Assembly (NCBI GenBank): GCA_963714405.1
Contig: CAVQOH010000002.1
Location: forward strand, 992,001-1,056,000
Source: JAZGGS01 sp963714405
Lineage (GTDB): Bacteria; Bacteroidota; Ignavibacteria; Ignavibacteriales; Ignavibacteriaceae
Direction: 5' to 3'
DNA length: 64,000 bases
Position 1 is the stretch's first letter, and the number at the start of each line of letters is the position of its first letter. The notes under the pieces were generated by a model, which was not told the origin of the DNA, did not search any database, and saw only the letters and a program-made list of their open reading frames with translations. Positions 1 through 9,457 of the stretch are shown here, in pieces. The translations under genes were made by a program, and so were the position numbers.

Positions 1-2
1 AT

Positions 3-1019
3 TACGTAAGATCATTTGAAAAATTAAATGCTGCTTATGTCCTGCGACAAGGAGATTTTACAACAATTGATGTTCTTCAAACTGAAGTTATAGAACTTGA
101 ACGACAAGTTGATTTTCTTAACCAGAGAAACAATGAATTATTAATAAAAATTGAAGAATTGCAGGCGCAAAGAAGCAAGGATAAAAAAACCATTGCTGAA
201 TTAGAAAATCTTATTGCTGATTTAAGAGACTCATTAAGAAAGCGCGATAAACTTGTTTTAGAAATGATGGATAAACTTATGCCACCGATAATGAGAGAAA
301 AAGCAATGCTTTCTTCCGAAGATAAAAACCTTGTTCGGCGGGAAGAAAGAAAAGAAGATGTTTTAGAAAATGTTAAAATTTCTATTGAGGATAATATCAG
401 GTTTTTAGAGGCAACGTCCTTAAATCCTGATGATATAAAAGATGTTCAAAAGCAGCAGGAACAGTTTTCTGATACCTGGAAGGCTGTAGGACCTAAACTT
501 GTTGATATTTATGCAGAAAAAAGTAACAAAGCTGTTATACTGAAAGAAATTGATTCGTTATACACTCAATGGTATACAAATTCAATTGATCAGAACATTT
601 GGAGATCAATTAGCGATGAATTTAAAGTGCATGGCATTATTCTGCAGGAATTTAATTATAGCGATGAATTTGTTAATGCAGTCAATGAATTTATAGCGGA
701 TGAAATAAAAAATCTTGATATAAAAAGTGATGCTGCTTCAGAAAAAACATTTGTGAATTTTACAGACAGCACATGGTTTGCAACTGTAAAACCAAAGTGG
801 GTACCATATTTAATTGATGGAGGATTGTTCTCTGAAAAACAAAAAGATGAAGTTGAACTAAGCATTGAAGAATGGAAAGGTGAATTGTATCCATCCAAAT
901 GGTGGCTTTACGTAGTACTGTGGGCTGGAATAGTAATAATTGTTATACCTGCAGTTATTATTTTAATAAGAAGGAGGAGAAAATCTAAAGAAGATTTTAG
1001 AGATATGGCAAGCGAGTGA
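3..1019 (+). CDS. Membrane-anchored coiled-coil protein, 5'-truncated by window edge
   Basis: The frame is open from base 3 with no stop, so the gene starts before the window; the first possible in-window start (TTG at 159) is only internal. The visible part begins with a heptad-like helical stretch rich in E, L, K and Q (about the first 90 residues), followed by a mostly helical region with several Trp residues. It ends in one hydrophobic transmembrane segment (WWLYVVLWAGIVIIVIPAVI) and a basic RRRRK tail. That layout predicts a periplasmic body held by a C-terminal anchor with a short cytoplasmic tail, presumably after an N-terminal signal peptide lying outside the window. I do not recognise a family. 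It is convergent with the MFS gene, 14 bases away, with no clear terminator between. Confidence 0.7.
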   Translation, partial: YVRSFEKLNAAYVLRQGDFTTIDVLQTEVIELERQVDFLNQRNNELLIKIEELQAQRSKDKKTIAELENLIADLRDSLRKRDKLVLEMMDKLMPPIMREKAMLSSEDKNLVRREERKEDVLENVKISIEDNIRFLEATSLNPDDIKDVQKQQEQFSDTWKAVGPKLVDIYAEKSNKAVILKEIDSLYTQWYTNSIDQNIWRSISDEFKVHGIILQEFNYSDEFVNAVNEFIADEIKNLDIKSDAASEKTFVNFTDSTWFATVKPKWVPYLIDGGLFSEKQKDEVELSIEEWKGELYPSKWWLYVVLWAGIVIIVIPAVIILIRRRRKSKEDFRDMASE

Positions 1020-1033
1020 TGTATAATTCCCGA

Positions 1034-2251
1034 TTACTCTTTAAGCTCCAATTCTGTTGGGGCATTTTTATCTCTCTTTAGTTTTAACATCAGAATAGCT
1101 GAAATTATTCCAAAAATAAATATTAAACCCCACAATAATTGAGCTCCAAAGTCTTCCAGTAATTTAGTTCCAATTAACGGTCCGAGAATAAATGATAAAC
1201 TAAAAGTCATCTGAAAATAGCCCATATATTCACCGATTTTTTCTTTAGGAGAAATTTCCGCAACATAATCACTCGCAGCCGGAAAGAGGATCATCTCACC
1301 AAAAGTCCAAATAATTACTGAAATAATTATAAGAAACATCCCTTCTGCAAATATTAGTATCCCGAAACCAGCAGCCGCCAGCATAGCACCGATTGAAAGA
1401 GATTTCCAGTGCTTCCATTTTCTCATCGCATCATTTAAAGGTACCTCAATTAAGATGATTAACACTGTATTGATTGCCATTACTAAACCAAAAGTAGATT
1501 TTAAAAAACCAAGATCTTCAACCATAAATAATGGTAGGGCACCAATATGTTGGAAGAAAACAATTTCAACAGGTATTAAAGCTAAAAGAAAATAGATGAA
1601 CATTTTGTTATTAAAAACTGAAGGTTTCTCAACCTCTTTAGGTTTCTCTTTTTCTTCAACAACAATAATTTCGGATTGAGTAACTTTAATTCCCGAAAAC
1701 AAGAGAAATGCACCTGCAGCAATTGATGTAATTCCATCTACATAAAATAGCAGTGAAAAATTAATTGTACTTAAAATCCCGCCAAGTGCAGGTCCTATAC
1801 TCATTCCAAGATTAATTGCTAAACGGTTAAGCGCATAAGCAGTTTTTCTTCCATCTGATGTAATTTCCTGTGAGATAAAGGACATACTTGCAGGACGAAA
1901 AGCTTCAGAGATTATAGCCCAAACAAAACTTAATATTAAAAAAGTTATATAGCTCGTTACAAAAGAATAGAAAAAAAGAAAAATTCCGGAAGCGAAAAGG
2001 GAAGCGATCATTAATCGAAGCGAACCGATACGATCACTAAGCTTTCCCGCATATGGAGCAGAGATAAATGCACCAGCTCCGAAACAAGCTAAAACAAGAC
2101 CAGATTCTGCTATGCTTACTTCTAATTTTTCTACCGCATATAATGCAATAAAAGGGAGTACCATCATACCAACCCTGTTTATAAGCGAACCGATGGCAAG
2201 GATCCAAATATTACGCGGAATATTTTTTAACCCGCTCCAGGGATGTTTCAA
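1034..2251 (-). CDS. MFS transporter (efflux-type)
   Basis: A 405-residue protein with about 12 hydrophobic segments in two halves, separated by a charged loop rich in E and K (around residues 195-215), the standard major facilitator layout. The loop after helix 2 carries GKLSDRIGSLRLM, a good match to MFS motif A (GxxxDRxGxR). It begins with a short amphipathic stretch (HPWSGLKNIPRNIW) common in DHA1/YfcJ-like drug or metabolite exporters. The substrate cannot be told from sequence. It is transcribed alone, divergent from the esterase at 2372. Confidence 0.85.
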   Translation of the reverse strand: MKHPWSGLKNIPRNIWILAIGSLINRVGMMVLPFIALYAVEKLEVSIAESGLVLACFGAGAFISAPYAGKLSDRIGSLRLMIASLFASGIFLFFYSFVTSYITFLILSFVWAIISEAFRPASMSFISQEITSDGRKTAYALNRLAINLGMSIGPALGGILSTINFSLLFYVDGITSIAAGAFLLFSGIKVTQSEIIVVEEKEKPKEVEKPSVFNNKMFIYFLLALIPVEIVFFQHIGALPLFMVEDLGFLKSTFGLVMAINTVLIILIEVPLNDAMRKWKHWKSLSIGAMLAAAGFGILIFAEGMFLIIISVIIWTFGEMILFPAASDYVAEISPKEKIGEYMGYFQMTFSLSFILGPLIGTKLLEDFGAQLLWGLIFIFGIISAILMLKLKRDKNAPTELELKE

Positions 2252-2371
2252 TAGTTTGAATTAATATGTTCTGAAAATAAAACACAATTTAGTTGTGAAC
2301 TAATTACCTATCAACTTGTATCATGGATTTGTATATTTTTGTATAAGTAAAAAGATAAAAAGAGAAATAAA

Positions 2372-3211
2372 ATGAATTCTATAAAACTAATCATCCTTTT
2401 TTTTATTTTGATTTTTGCAAACATTGCACAAACAATTACTGATGTAGATGAGAAAACGAGTATTTATAATACGCAGATAAAAGAGTTTAAATCTGTTTCT
2501 GTTGAAGATGATTTTTTTATTTATATAAGTTTGCCGGAAAGTTATGAAACTTCGGGTAAATATTATCCTGTTCTATATATTTTAGATGGAGATATTACTT
2601 ACGGAATGGCAGTTAGTATTGCACGCTATCTTCAGTTTGGGGGAGACATACCAGAACTTATTGTAGTTGGTATTGGTTATGGAACTTTAAGAAATGATTC
2701 TGGTAATATGCGTCAACGGGATTATACTCCCACGGAAAAAAGCAGCAAACCCGGCATAACAGGAGGTGCACAGAACTTTCTGGATTTTTTAACAGCGGAG
2801 CTTTTTCCATACATTGATTCAAACTATAGAACTGATAAAAATAATAAAACTGTTTTTGGTTATTCTATGGCAGGGTTGTTTGCCTTCTATACATTGTTCA
2901 ATCAACCGGAAGCATTTAATAACTATATAATTGGAAGCCCTTACCTGCTTTGGGATAACGCAGTTATTTTTAATGAGGAAGAACGTGCCGCTATTAAATA
3001 TGCTGAATTAAATGCAAGAGTTTATATTTCTGTAGGAAGTGAGGAATCAACAGAAAAATATTTTAACCCGATTGATGAAATGGTTTCTGTTTTAGAAGAG
3101 CGAAACTATAAAGGATTAACTCTTCATACAAAAGTATTCGATGGAGCAACACATCTAAGCAGTCCGCCGGAAGTGATTACTTATGGGTTATTATCTGTTT
3201 TTAGCAAATAG
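2372..3211 (+). CDS. Secreted alpha/beta-hydrolase, esterase D / enterochelin-esterase type
   Basis: 279 residues. The N-terminal hydrophobic stretch (LIILFFILIFANIAQT) is a probable signal peptide. The mature part has the alpha/beta-hydrolase pattern of the putative esterase family (Fes/IroE, S-formylglutathione hydrolase-like): a YILDGD strand near residue 70, the nucleophile elbow GYSMAG near residue 165, and a late GATH giving the probable catalytic His. The acid residue is likely the Asp in the segment before it. Natural substrate unknown; siderophore-ester or acyl-ester hydrolysis in the periplasm is plausible but inferred. It stands alone and is convergent with the DUF1684 gene, 6 bases away. 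Confidence 0.8.
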   Translation: MNSIKLIILFFILIFANIAQTITDVDEKTSIYNTQIKEFKSVSVEDDFFIYISLPESYETSGKYYPVLYILDGDITYGMAVSIARYLQFGGDIPELIVVGIGYGTLRNDSGNMRQRDYTPTEKSSKPGITGGAQNFLDFLTAELFPYIDSNYRTDKNNKTVFGYSMAGLFAFYTLFNQPEAFNNYIIGSPYLLWDNAVIFNEEERAAIKYAELNARVYISVGSEESTEKYFNPIDEMVSVLEERNYKGLTLHTKVFDGATHLSSPPEVITYGLLSVFSK

Positions 3212-3217
3212 TGTTCT

Positions 3218-4126
3218 TTAGTGCATCTTTCCCCACATTTTTTCACCCGCATTAATTTTTAAGTGAAGATTATTTTGCTTGGGTGGCAATGGGCAGGTTG
3301 CATACTTTGTAAAAACACAAGGCGGATTGTAAGCTTTGTTAAAATCGGCAAACACAATTCCGTTTGAATCAGCTTTATCTGTATAAAGAAATCTTCCGCC
3401 ACCGTAAGTCTCCTCACCATTTGATTGATCACCAAAAACAAAAAATAATTTTTCGCCTCCATCAACAGCATCAAGTGAAAAAGTTTTTTCATCTTTGATA
3501 AATGTAATTCTACCAGGAGAGCTCTCCTGCGTAATTGTTCCGATTATATTTGGAATAAGAATCATTTTTGGTGGTTCGTATTCTTCATAAAATGCATTTA
3601 TTATCCAATCATCATTAATTGGGTATCTTTCTATTCCCTTAAACTCTTTTACTAATGATGAATTCAAATCCCGCAACCTTATTCCAAATTTATCATCACG
3701 TTTTATTATAAACCACCTAAGAGTACCAAGCTCCAAAATTGTCGGATCGCCGGTCATATCTTCTTTTAATTCAAATTCATTAACTGCTGTGCCATCAATA
3801 GTTACTTTCACTTTCTTTTCAGATCTAAAAATTATAATGCTGTCTTTAAGAATTATTGTTCCAATACGATGTGGGCTGTTCTTCGGAAATTGAATATTAT
3901 TATCATTAGAAGAACCAAAAGTATTTTCGCCATTTTTTAACCAATATAATCCAACAAGATTTAACCATCCGTTTTCCTTTTTCAGATTTTCAATTCGCTT
4001 ATTGTGCCATTGTTCTATTTCTGCTATGTATTCAGGAGAACCTTTTGGCGCAGGTTCTTTCTCTTTACAAGAATTAAATGTTACAAGAATTATCACAAAG
4101 AATAAAAAATATTTCAAGCTAATCAT
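3218..4126 (-). CDS. DUF1684 family lipoprotein
   Basis: 302 residues. Starts with a lipoprotein signal (hydrophobic run then FNSC lipobox at about residue 20), so it is probably membrane-anchored outside the cytoplasm. The rest matches DUF1684 as I know it: an early WHNKRIENLKKENGWLNLVG segment, RLRDLNS, and the highly conserved C-terminal DFNKAYNPPC ... CPLPPKQN ... INAGE block. The family has no established biochemical function. It stands alone, with the radical SAM operon ending downstream at 4212. Confidence 0.85.
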   Translation of the reverse strand: MISLKYFLFFVIILVTFNSCKEKEPAPKGSPEYIAEIEQWHNKRIENLKKENGWLNLVGLYWLKNGENTFGSSNDNNIQFPKNSPHRIGTIILKDSIIIFRSEKKVKVTIDGTAVNEFELKEDMTGDPTILELGTLRWFIIKRDDKFGIRLRDLNSSLVKEFKGIERYPINDDWIINAFYEEYEPPKMILIPNIIGTITQESSPGRITFIKDEKTFSLDAVDGGEKLFFVFGDQSNGEETYGGGRFLYTDKADSNGIVFADFNKAYNPPCVFTKYATCPLPPKQNNLHLKINAGEKMWGKMH

Positions 4127-4211
4127 AATTAATTTATTTTGTGAATGATGAAGTTTAAAGTAAAGCTTAAATTAGGAATGTACAACCGTAATCCCGAGTG
4201 TGAAAAATCAC

Positions 4212-5123
4212 TCAAAGAAATTCCTCAATCCCTCTTCTTAATCCACTATTAAAAGCATAACCAACAACTTCTTTATACTCCGATGGGGTTATTCGCCGAT
4301 TAAGTCTTTCATATTTTTTTGCATTGTATACAGGCCGGTACTGATCCATTATGTTCAAATAAGTTTCTGTGGAAATTTCATCTGTAACAAAATCTATTAC
4401 TTTCTTAGAACCTGCAGCATCATTTGGAAGAACAAGATGCCTTATGAGCAAACCTCTTTGTGCAATTCCCCCTTTGCTTATTTTAAGATTACCAACCTGG
4501 CGGTGCATTTCTTTAACTGCTGAAGTTACAATTTCCCAATAATTATTTATACCAGAATATTTTAAAGCACGTTCACTTGTAGAATATTTTATATCTGGCA
4601 TATAAATATCAATTACATTTTCAAGTAATTTAAGAGTTTCAACAGATTCATAACCCCCGCAATTATAAACCAAAGGAATTTCCACCCCTTTTTCCACTGC
4701 AAGAACTACCGCATCAATTATTTGCGGAGTATAGTGAGTTGGTGTTACTAAGTTGATATTATGGCAACCGCTTTGCTGCAGCTTTAACATAGATCTGGCT
4801 AAATCTTCGATCGATACTTTCTCACCCATTCCGAGATGACTTATATCATAATTTTGGCAAAACTCGCAGGATAGATTACAGTTTGTAAAAAATATCGTCC
4901 CTGAGCCGTAAGAACCAACCAGCGGGGATTCTTCTCCAAAATGAGGACTCACGCTTGAAATAGTTACTTCATCGGTTGAATGACATTCACCCGTTTCGCC
5001 ATCTTCTCTTTTTGCCAAACATTCATTTGGGCATATTCTGCATTCTTCATAAAGTTTACGTAGTGCTTCTGCTTTTTGTTTTAGATCAATTAGAGATAGT
5101 TTTTCCAAGTAGAGAGGAAGCAC
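4212..5123 (-). CDS. Radical SAM protein, pyruvate formate-lyase-activating-enzyme-like (PflX/AmmeMemoRadiSam type)
   Basis: 303 residues. The radical SAM cluster motif is FTNCNLSCEFCQN (CxxxCxxC) around residue 85; an N-terminal CRICPNEC ... GEC group supplies more Cys that could bind a second metal site. The conserved SPHFGEESPLVG...GSGTIFF lead-in and NCGGYE, MPDIKY blocks are those of PflA-homologous proteins often annotated PflX. Such enzymes install glycyl radicals or modify peptides; no glycyl-radical enzyme is visible nearby, so the substrate is open. It starts 2 bases after the stop of the upstream membrane protein and so belongs to the pcm-like operon (8214 to 4212). Confidence 0.85.
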   Translation of the reverse strand: MLPLYLEKLSLIDLKQKAEALRKLYEECRICPNECLAKREDGETGECHSTDEVTISSVSPHFGEESPLVGSYGSGTIFFTNCNLSCEFCQNYDISHLGMGEKVSIEDLARSMLKLQQSGCHNINLVTPTHYTPQIIDAVVLAVEKGVEIPLVYNCGGYESVETLKLLENVIDIYMPDIKYSTSERALKYSGINNYWEIVTSAVKEMHRQVGNLKISKGGIAQRGLLIRHLVLPNDAAGSKKVIDFVTDEISTETYLNIMDQYRPVYNAKKYERLNRRITPSEYKEVVGYAFNSGLRRGIEEFL

Positions 5124-5125
5124 AA

Positions 5126-7522
5126 TTAACTTCTCTTGAAATTAATAAACAATGATATGGCGTAAGCCACCGCAGCAAAAATCAAAACTAAACTGAAACC
5201 AAGCTCAACTGCAACTATAGTTGCAAGAACAACACTAATTACAGAAAATAGCCCGTTGATTCCCCATGCCCAGGGAATGTGATTTAATTCGCGTTCTGAA
5301 AGTAATCTTAATCCTAAAGGAAATGGCATGCCCATAGCAAAAGCTGGCGGGGCAATAATAAAAGTTGAAAATATAATTTTTGTTGTAAGTGTGAATGCGA
5401 TAGTAGTATTTAATAGAGGAGTTAGAAAAAAAACATATATTAAAATTGAAAAAACAATTAAAGTTATAATTCCAACAATTCTGCTTTGTTTGGCATAAAT
5501 ATTTTGCGAGAACCAGCTGCCAATACCGGAAGAAATTAGCATAAGTGAAACAACTGCAGCAGCAGAATAAATTATACTTCCAAAGTAGAGTGTGAATTTT
5601 TGAATTAAAACAATTTCAATAAACATATATCCAATGCCAATTCCACTAAAGTAAAAAAGAGTCCAGTTTTTATTTTTTCCTTTCCAGCCAAGTTTAAATA
5701 GAGGGATGATGATTAAGACTAATGAGATGAAAAGAACCTGTATAAAAGTTATATATAGCATTATATACCCAACTTCAAAGAAGGGAACTGCGTTACTTCC
5801 AAATAGTTTTGAAAGTTGTGGTATACTTTTAAAACGTAAGAATTGCGAATAATATGGCTGGTTATCTGTAGCAGGCTGTATGTTGAATGAATAATTTGTA
5901 TAAACAGATTCTCTCTCTTCCTTTGATGAAAGAATTTTATCTATCATATTGTAAAATGAGTTATCGACTAATTTGTTATAGTGATCTCTTTCTTCATTTT
6001 TTAATCCTGGAATCAAAACCGGATCAAAATTCATTTTATTGCAAAATGATTTTATGCTATCAACCTCTTCTTCGTTTATCTTGGAATGTTTAACAACAAT
6101 GCTGATTGTATTCCAGTTTTTTATTGCAGCGATATGATTTAAAATGTCATCTATACCTTGCTCATTAAGAACTTCTGCAATTGTCGCAATAATTTTTACG
6201 GAATTTCTGTACGGATAATCAATCCATGTGTTAATACTAATCAGTCCATCATCTTTAAGTGATACCCAAATCTCATTAAAAGCTTCCTTTGTAAGCAAAT
6301 AATCTTCCTGCAGTGCTAACAATCCTGAAGTTCCGCCAAACGAGCTAACAATCGGCAAAGTTATCAAATCAAACTTTGGATGAGGAGTCAATAAGTAAGA
6401 ACGGGCAGAAATGTTTTTTGTCTTTACATTCGATTTATTATAAATAAATGGAATCTCAGCTGAATCATTCATTAACAATTCAGTTAAAACTTTATTCGGT
6501 TCAACAGCCACCACAGTTTTGGCTCTGTTATAAACTGCATAGAAAATTTGTTCACCTGTTCCGGAATTTAAAACCAAAACATCTTTACAATTATTTATGA
6601 TATACGGAAGTCTGCCTGTTGAGTGATCAAAATAAGGCAGTGAATCATTTTTAAAAGAGATTATAGGGCCAAGCCAATCTCCATTATTAAATATCGCATT
6701 GTTTAGAGAAACAATTCCCGGATACTTTATACTTAAGCCCGGTGCATATCGAAGATGATTTGAAGATACAATTTCAATAGTTCCGTAAGGGCTGCCCTTC
6801 TTCATAAGAACTTTCGAATCAGGTAGATTTAGAATTTTTGATATACTTTTATATTCAGAAATGTTTAACGAAGGTGAATTGATATAAAAAAAAGAAAGTA
6901 TGGCAACAGTTGCAGTAATCACCAGGGTGAAACCTGCTCTTAGCTGCCGCGGCACGATAATAATCGCAGAAAAAAAAGTTATTGTAGAAACAACTGCAGG
7001 GAGTTTTTCAGGTAGGAACAGCCACATTAAAAGTACAGCAATGAACCCCCCAACTCCTGAGCCAATCATATTTGCAGAGTATAAAGTGCCAACATGTCTT
7101 AAATGCTTAACAAAAGCCAACCCTATTGCTAATGCTCCGAGAAAAAATGGTGGCAAGAAAATCAAATATGTTGCTATAAGTTTCCATATGTGTGATTGAT
7201 CAAAAAAAAGTTTATACGAATCAAAACTGAACAATGATTTTTGCGAAACAGTTACAGAAATTGACAGGAACAAACTTGTGAGAAGAATTAGCCAGGGAAA
7301 TAACACCTCTGACTTTTCAAGCAAAGCCTCTTTAAATACAGCTAAAAAAGTACCAGCTGCTCCAAAGCCGAGAAGCGCAATAGAGATTATCATATATGCA
7401 AAATGGTACCATTGCACAATTGATAATATGCGTATAAGAGTTAGTTCAAATGCAATAAGCGAAACCGAAAGAAGCGTAATTGATGCCGATAATTTTACAA
7501 TATATGTTTTATCTTGTTTCAA
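5126..7522 (-). CDS. Polytopic membrane protein with spermidine-synthase-like (SAM-dependent Rossmann) domain
   Basis: 798 residues: about seven N-terminal transmembrane segments (residues 10-220), a soluble middle part (about 225-560), then about six C-terminal segments. The middle resembles spermine/spermidine synthase folds: a DVLVLNSGTGEQIFYA nucleotide-binding loop, then VVAVEPNK (acidic residue for the ribose), and DLITLPI. This architecture matches fused MFS/spermidine synthase proteins. The glycine-rich loop is degenerate relative to true SAM enzymes, so catalysis is uncertain. It overlaps the upstream methyltransferase by 4 bases (ATGA-type coupling) and is followed after 2 bases by the radical SAM gene, so the three are surely cotranscribed. 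Confidence 0.8.
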   Translation of the reverse strand: MKQDKTYIVKLSASITLLSVSLIAFELTLIRILSIVQWYHFAYMIISIALLGFGAAGTFLAVFKEALLEKSEVLFPWLILLTSLFLSISVTVSQKSLFSFDSYKLFFDQSHIWKLIATYLIFLPPFFLGALAIGLAFVKHLRHVGTLYSANMIGSGVGGFIAVLLMWLFLPEKLPAVVSTITFFSAIIIVPRQLRAGFTLVITATVAILSFFYINSPSLNISEYKSISKILNLPDSKVLMKKGSPYGTIEIVSSNHLRYAPGLSIKYPGIVSLNNAIFNNGDWLGPIISFKNDSLPYFDHSTGRLPYIINNCKDVLVLNSGTGEQIFYAVYNRAKTVVAVEPNKVLTELLMNDSAEIPFIYNKSNVKTKNISARSYLLTPHPKFDLITLPIVSSFGGTSGLLALQEDYLLTKEAFNEIWVSLKDDGLISINTWIDYPYRNSVKIIATIAEVLNEQGIDDILNHIAAIKNWNTISIVVKHSKINEEEVDSIKSFCNKMNFDPVLIPGLKNEERDHYNKLVDNSFYNMIDKILSSKEERESVYTNYSFNIQPATDNQPYYSQFLRFKSIPQLSKLFGSNAVPFFEVGYIMLYITFIQVLFISLVLIIIPLFKLGWKGKNKNWTLFYFSGIGIGYMFIEIVLIQKFTLYFGSIIYSAAAVVSLMLISSGIGSWFSQNIYAKQSRIVGIITLIVFSILIYVFFLTPLLNTTIAFTLTTKIIFSTFIIAPPAFAMGMPFPLGLRLLSERELNHIPWAWGINGLFSVISVVLATIVAVELGFSLVLIFAAVAYAISLFINFKRS

Positions 7523-8214
7523 TTATCTCTCGTAAATGGTACAAAGCGAACCGGAAGTAAAGAAGTTGTTGTTAATTCCTCCCCCTTTTTTTCTACTAGT
7601 ATAAGAGTTTGGTTTAAATACGGTGAACCGACAGGAATTATCATTTTTCCTCCATCCTTAAGTTGAGCAATTAGAGGCGGTGGTATATATTCTGCAGCGG
7701 CTGTAACAATAATTGCATCAAACGGGGAAAACTCCTCCCAACCATAATAACCATCAGAATTTTTACAAAAAATATTCTTATAACCAATATTTTTAATTCT
7801 TTTATTAGCAGAGTTATACAATTCAGTTATTATTTCAATAGTGAAAACTTCGTTCACTATTTCAGAGAGCACAGCTGCTTGGTAACCGCTTCCGGTTCCT
7901 ATTTCTAAAACTTTAAACTCTTTTTGAGGATAAATTGCCGCTGTCATAAAAGCAACTATATATGGCTGAGAGATCGTTTGCCCGTATCCAATTGGTAAAG
8001 GGCTGTCATCGTAAGCACGTTCAACTAAATTAGGGGGTACAAACTTATCACGTTGAACTATTTTCATTGAATTTAGTGTTTGGATATTTGAAATGCCGCG
8101 GTTTTCAATCTGTTCTTTAACCATTGATTCACGGCTACTTTTATATTTATCATTTTGCGCTGAACAAGCAGCGCAAATTGCAATTAAAAGAAAAAATCTA
8201 AACAAATAGCTCAT
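7519..8214 (-). CDS. pcm: Protein-L-isoaspartate O-methyltransferase family protein with export signal
   Basis: 231 residues. After a 20-residue hydrophobic leader ending in AICAACSA comes a full PIMT domain: MVKEQIENRGI, VPPNLVERAYDDSPLPIGYGQTIS, the SAM-binding VLEIGTGSGYQAAVL, and DAIIVTAAAEYIPPPL. These are the family signatures for isoaspartyl repair by SAM-dependent methylation. The leader with a Cys at a lipobox-like place predicts a lipoprotein or periplasmic form, which is unusual because SAM is cytoplasmic. If translation began downstream the protein would be cytoplasmic, but no good alternative start precedes the domain except Met around residue 31. First gene of a three-gene operon. 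Confidence 0.85.
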   Translation of the reverse strand: MSYLFRFFLLIAICAACSAQNDKYKSSRESMVKEQIENRGISNIQTLNSMKIVQRDKFVPPNLVERAYDDSPLPIGYGQTISQPYIVAFMTAAIYPQKEFKVLEIGTGSGYQAAVLSEIVNEVFTIEIITELYNSANKRIKNIGYKNIFCKNSDGYYGWEEFSPFDAIIVTAAAEYIPPPLIAQLKDGGKMIIPVGSPYLNQTLILVEKKGEELTTTSLLPVRFVPFTRDN

Positions 8215-8354
8215 AAATATTCCCGTGGCTCTGATTGATTTAAATTAAGTAAAATATGATGCAAGTTGCAACAAGAATTTTTGCCAAGCTAAATTACTTG
8301 ATAATTACTTTATTCATAGATATTTTCGATTCAAATTAAATTAGGAGTAAAAAA

Positions 8355-9383
8355 GTGAAATATAAACTATTTGGTAAAAGCGGTTTGAGAGTTTCGGAAC
8401 TTGCACTTGGAACGATGACTTTTGGTGAAGAATGGGGATGGGGCTCCAATAAAAGTGAAAGCAAAAAAGTGTTTGATTTGTTTGCTAAAGAAGGTGGAAA
8501 CTTTATTGATACAGCAAACAGATACACTGATGGAACTTCAGAAAAATATGTGGGGGAGTTCATTTCTCCTAATAGAGATCATTTTGTTGTTGCTACTAAA
8601 TACACACTTTTTACCAGGAGAGATGATCCAAACTTTAGTGGTAACCATCGTAAAAATATGATGCAGGCACTTGATGCAAGTTTAAAAAGATTAAAAACAG
8701 ATTATATAGATCTTTACTGGGTGCATGCATGGGATTTTACAACTCCCGAAGAAGAAATTTTACGTGCATTGGATGATATGATCAGCGCAGGCAAAATTCA
8801 TTACATTGGAATTTCTGATACTCCAGCATGGATTGTATCAAGGATGAATGCGATTGCTGAATTAAGAGGATGGACACAATTTGTAGGGCTTCAAATAAAA
8901 TACAGCTTGCTTGAAAGAACTGTTGAAAGAGAACTACTGCCAATGGCTCGCAAACTTGATATAGCAGTTACTCCCTGGGCAGTTATTGGAAGTGGAATTT
9001 TATCAGGTAAGTATAATAAAAATAAAAATGAAGAAGGAAGAGCAAAAATTTATCAATCTGTAACTAAAGAAAGCTTACGCATTGCTAGTGAAGTTATTAA
9101 AATAGCTGAAAAAATAGGATGTACACCATCACAGGTTGCAATTAATTGGGTAAAACAGCAGCCGGGAGTTATTATTCCAATTATCGGTGCAAAAAACGTT
9201 AAACAGTTAAAAGATAATCTTGAATGCATGAAATTTTCTTTAAATGAAAAACAATTAGCAAAACTAAATGATGTAAGTAAAATCGATTTAGGATTTCCAC
9301 ATGAGTTTTTATCCTCAAATAATATTAAGGATATTATTTACGGAGGTATGCAAGATATGATTGACAATCATCATAAGTATTAA
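8355..9383 (+). CDS. Aldo/keto reductase
   Basis: 342 residues starting at GTG, chosen because AGGAG at 8343-8347 sits at proper distance. Typical AKR barrel: LGTMTFGEEWGWG, the catalytic tetrad as Asp and Tyr in NFIDTANRYTDG, Lys in VATKYT and His in YWVHAWD, then the NADPH-binding end GAKNVKQLKDNL. It reduces aldehydes or ketones with NADPH; the AKR11/AKR12-like (general stress protein 69-type) branch is likely, natural substrate unknown. It is a single-gene unit in the cytoplasm. Confidence 0.9.
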   Translation: MKYKLFGKSGLRVSELALGTMTFGEEWGWGSNKSESKKVFDLFAKEGGNFIDTANRYTDGTSEKYVGEFISPNRDHFVVATKYTLFTRRDDPNFSGNHRKNMMQALDASLKRLKTDYIDLYWVHAWDFTTPEEEILRALDDMISAGKIHYIGISDTPAWIVSRMNAIAELRGWTQFVGLQIKYSLLERTVERELLPMARKLDIAVTPWAVIGSGILSGKYNKNKNEEGRAKIYQSVTKESLRIASEVIKIAEKIGCTPSQVAINWVKQQPGVIIPIIGAKNVKQLKDNLECMKFSLNEKQLAKLNDVSKIDLGFPHEFLSSNNIKDIIYGGMQDMIDNHHKY

Positions 9384-9445
9384 TTACTAATATTAGTTAT
9401 GATATTGATGTTTAAAATAATTCTGGTTGAGAATTAATATCTTTT

Positions 9446-9453
9446 TATATTTG
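9446..9453 (+). promoter_or_regulatory. Candidate -7 box TATATTTG before the EamA gene
   Basis: TATATTTG matches the Bacteroidetes-type TAnnTTTG element. A TTG lies upstream at 9427-9429, but the spacing of 16 is shorter than the usual 19-20, so the match is partial. If real, transcription would begin at about the GTG start codon. Confidence 0.35.
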
Positions 9454-9457
9454 TTAT

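Noticed and set aside
656..898. An 80-residue minus-strand frame across the first gene.
   Set aside because: It is a shadow in another frame of the membrane coiled-coil gene; composition is unlike neighbours and it has no ribosome site.
6900..7199. A 99-residue plus-strand frame inside the spermidine-synthase-like gene.
   Set aside because: Antisense to conserved transmembrane coding sequence; no start signal and no recognisable domain.
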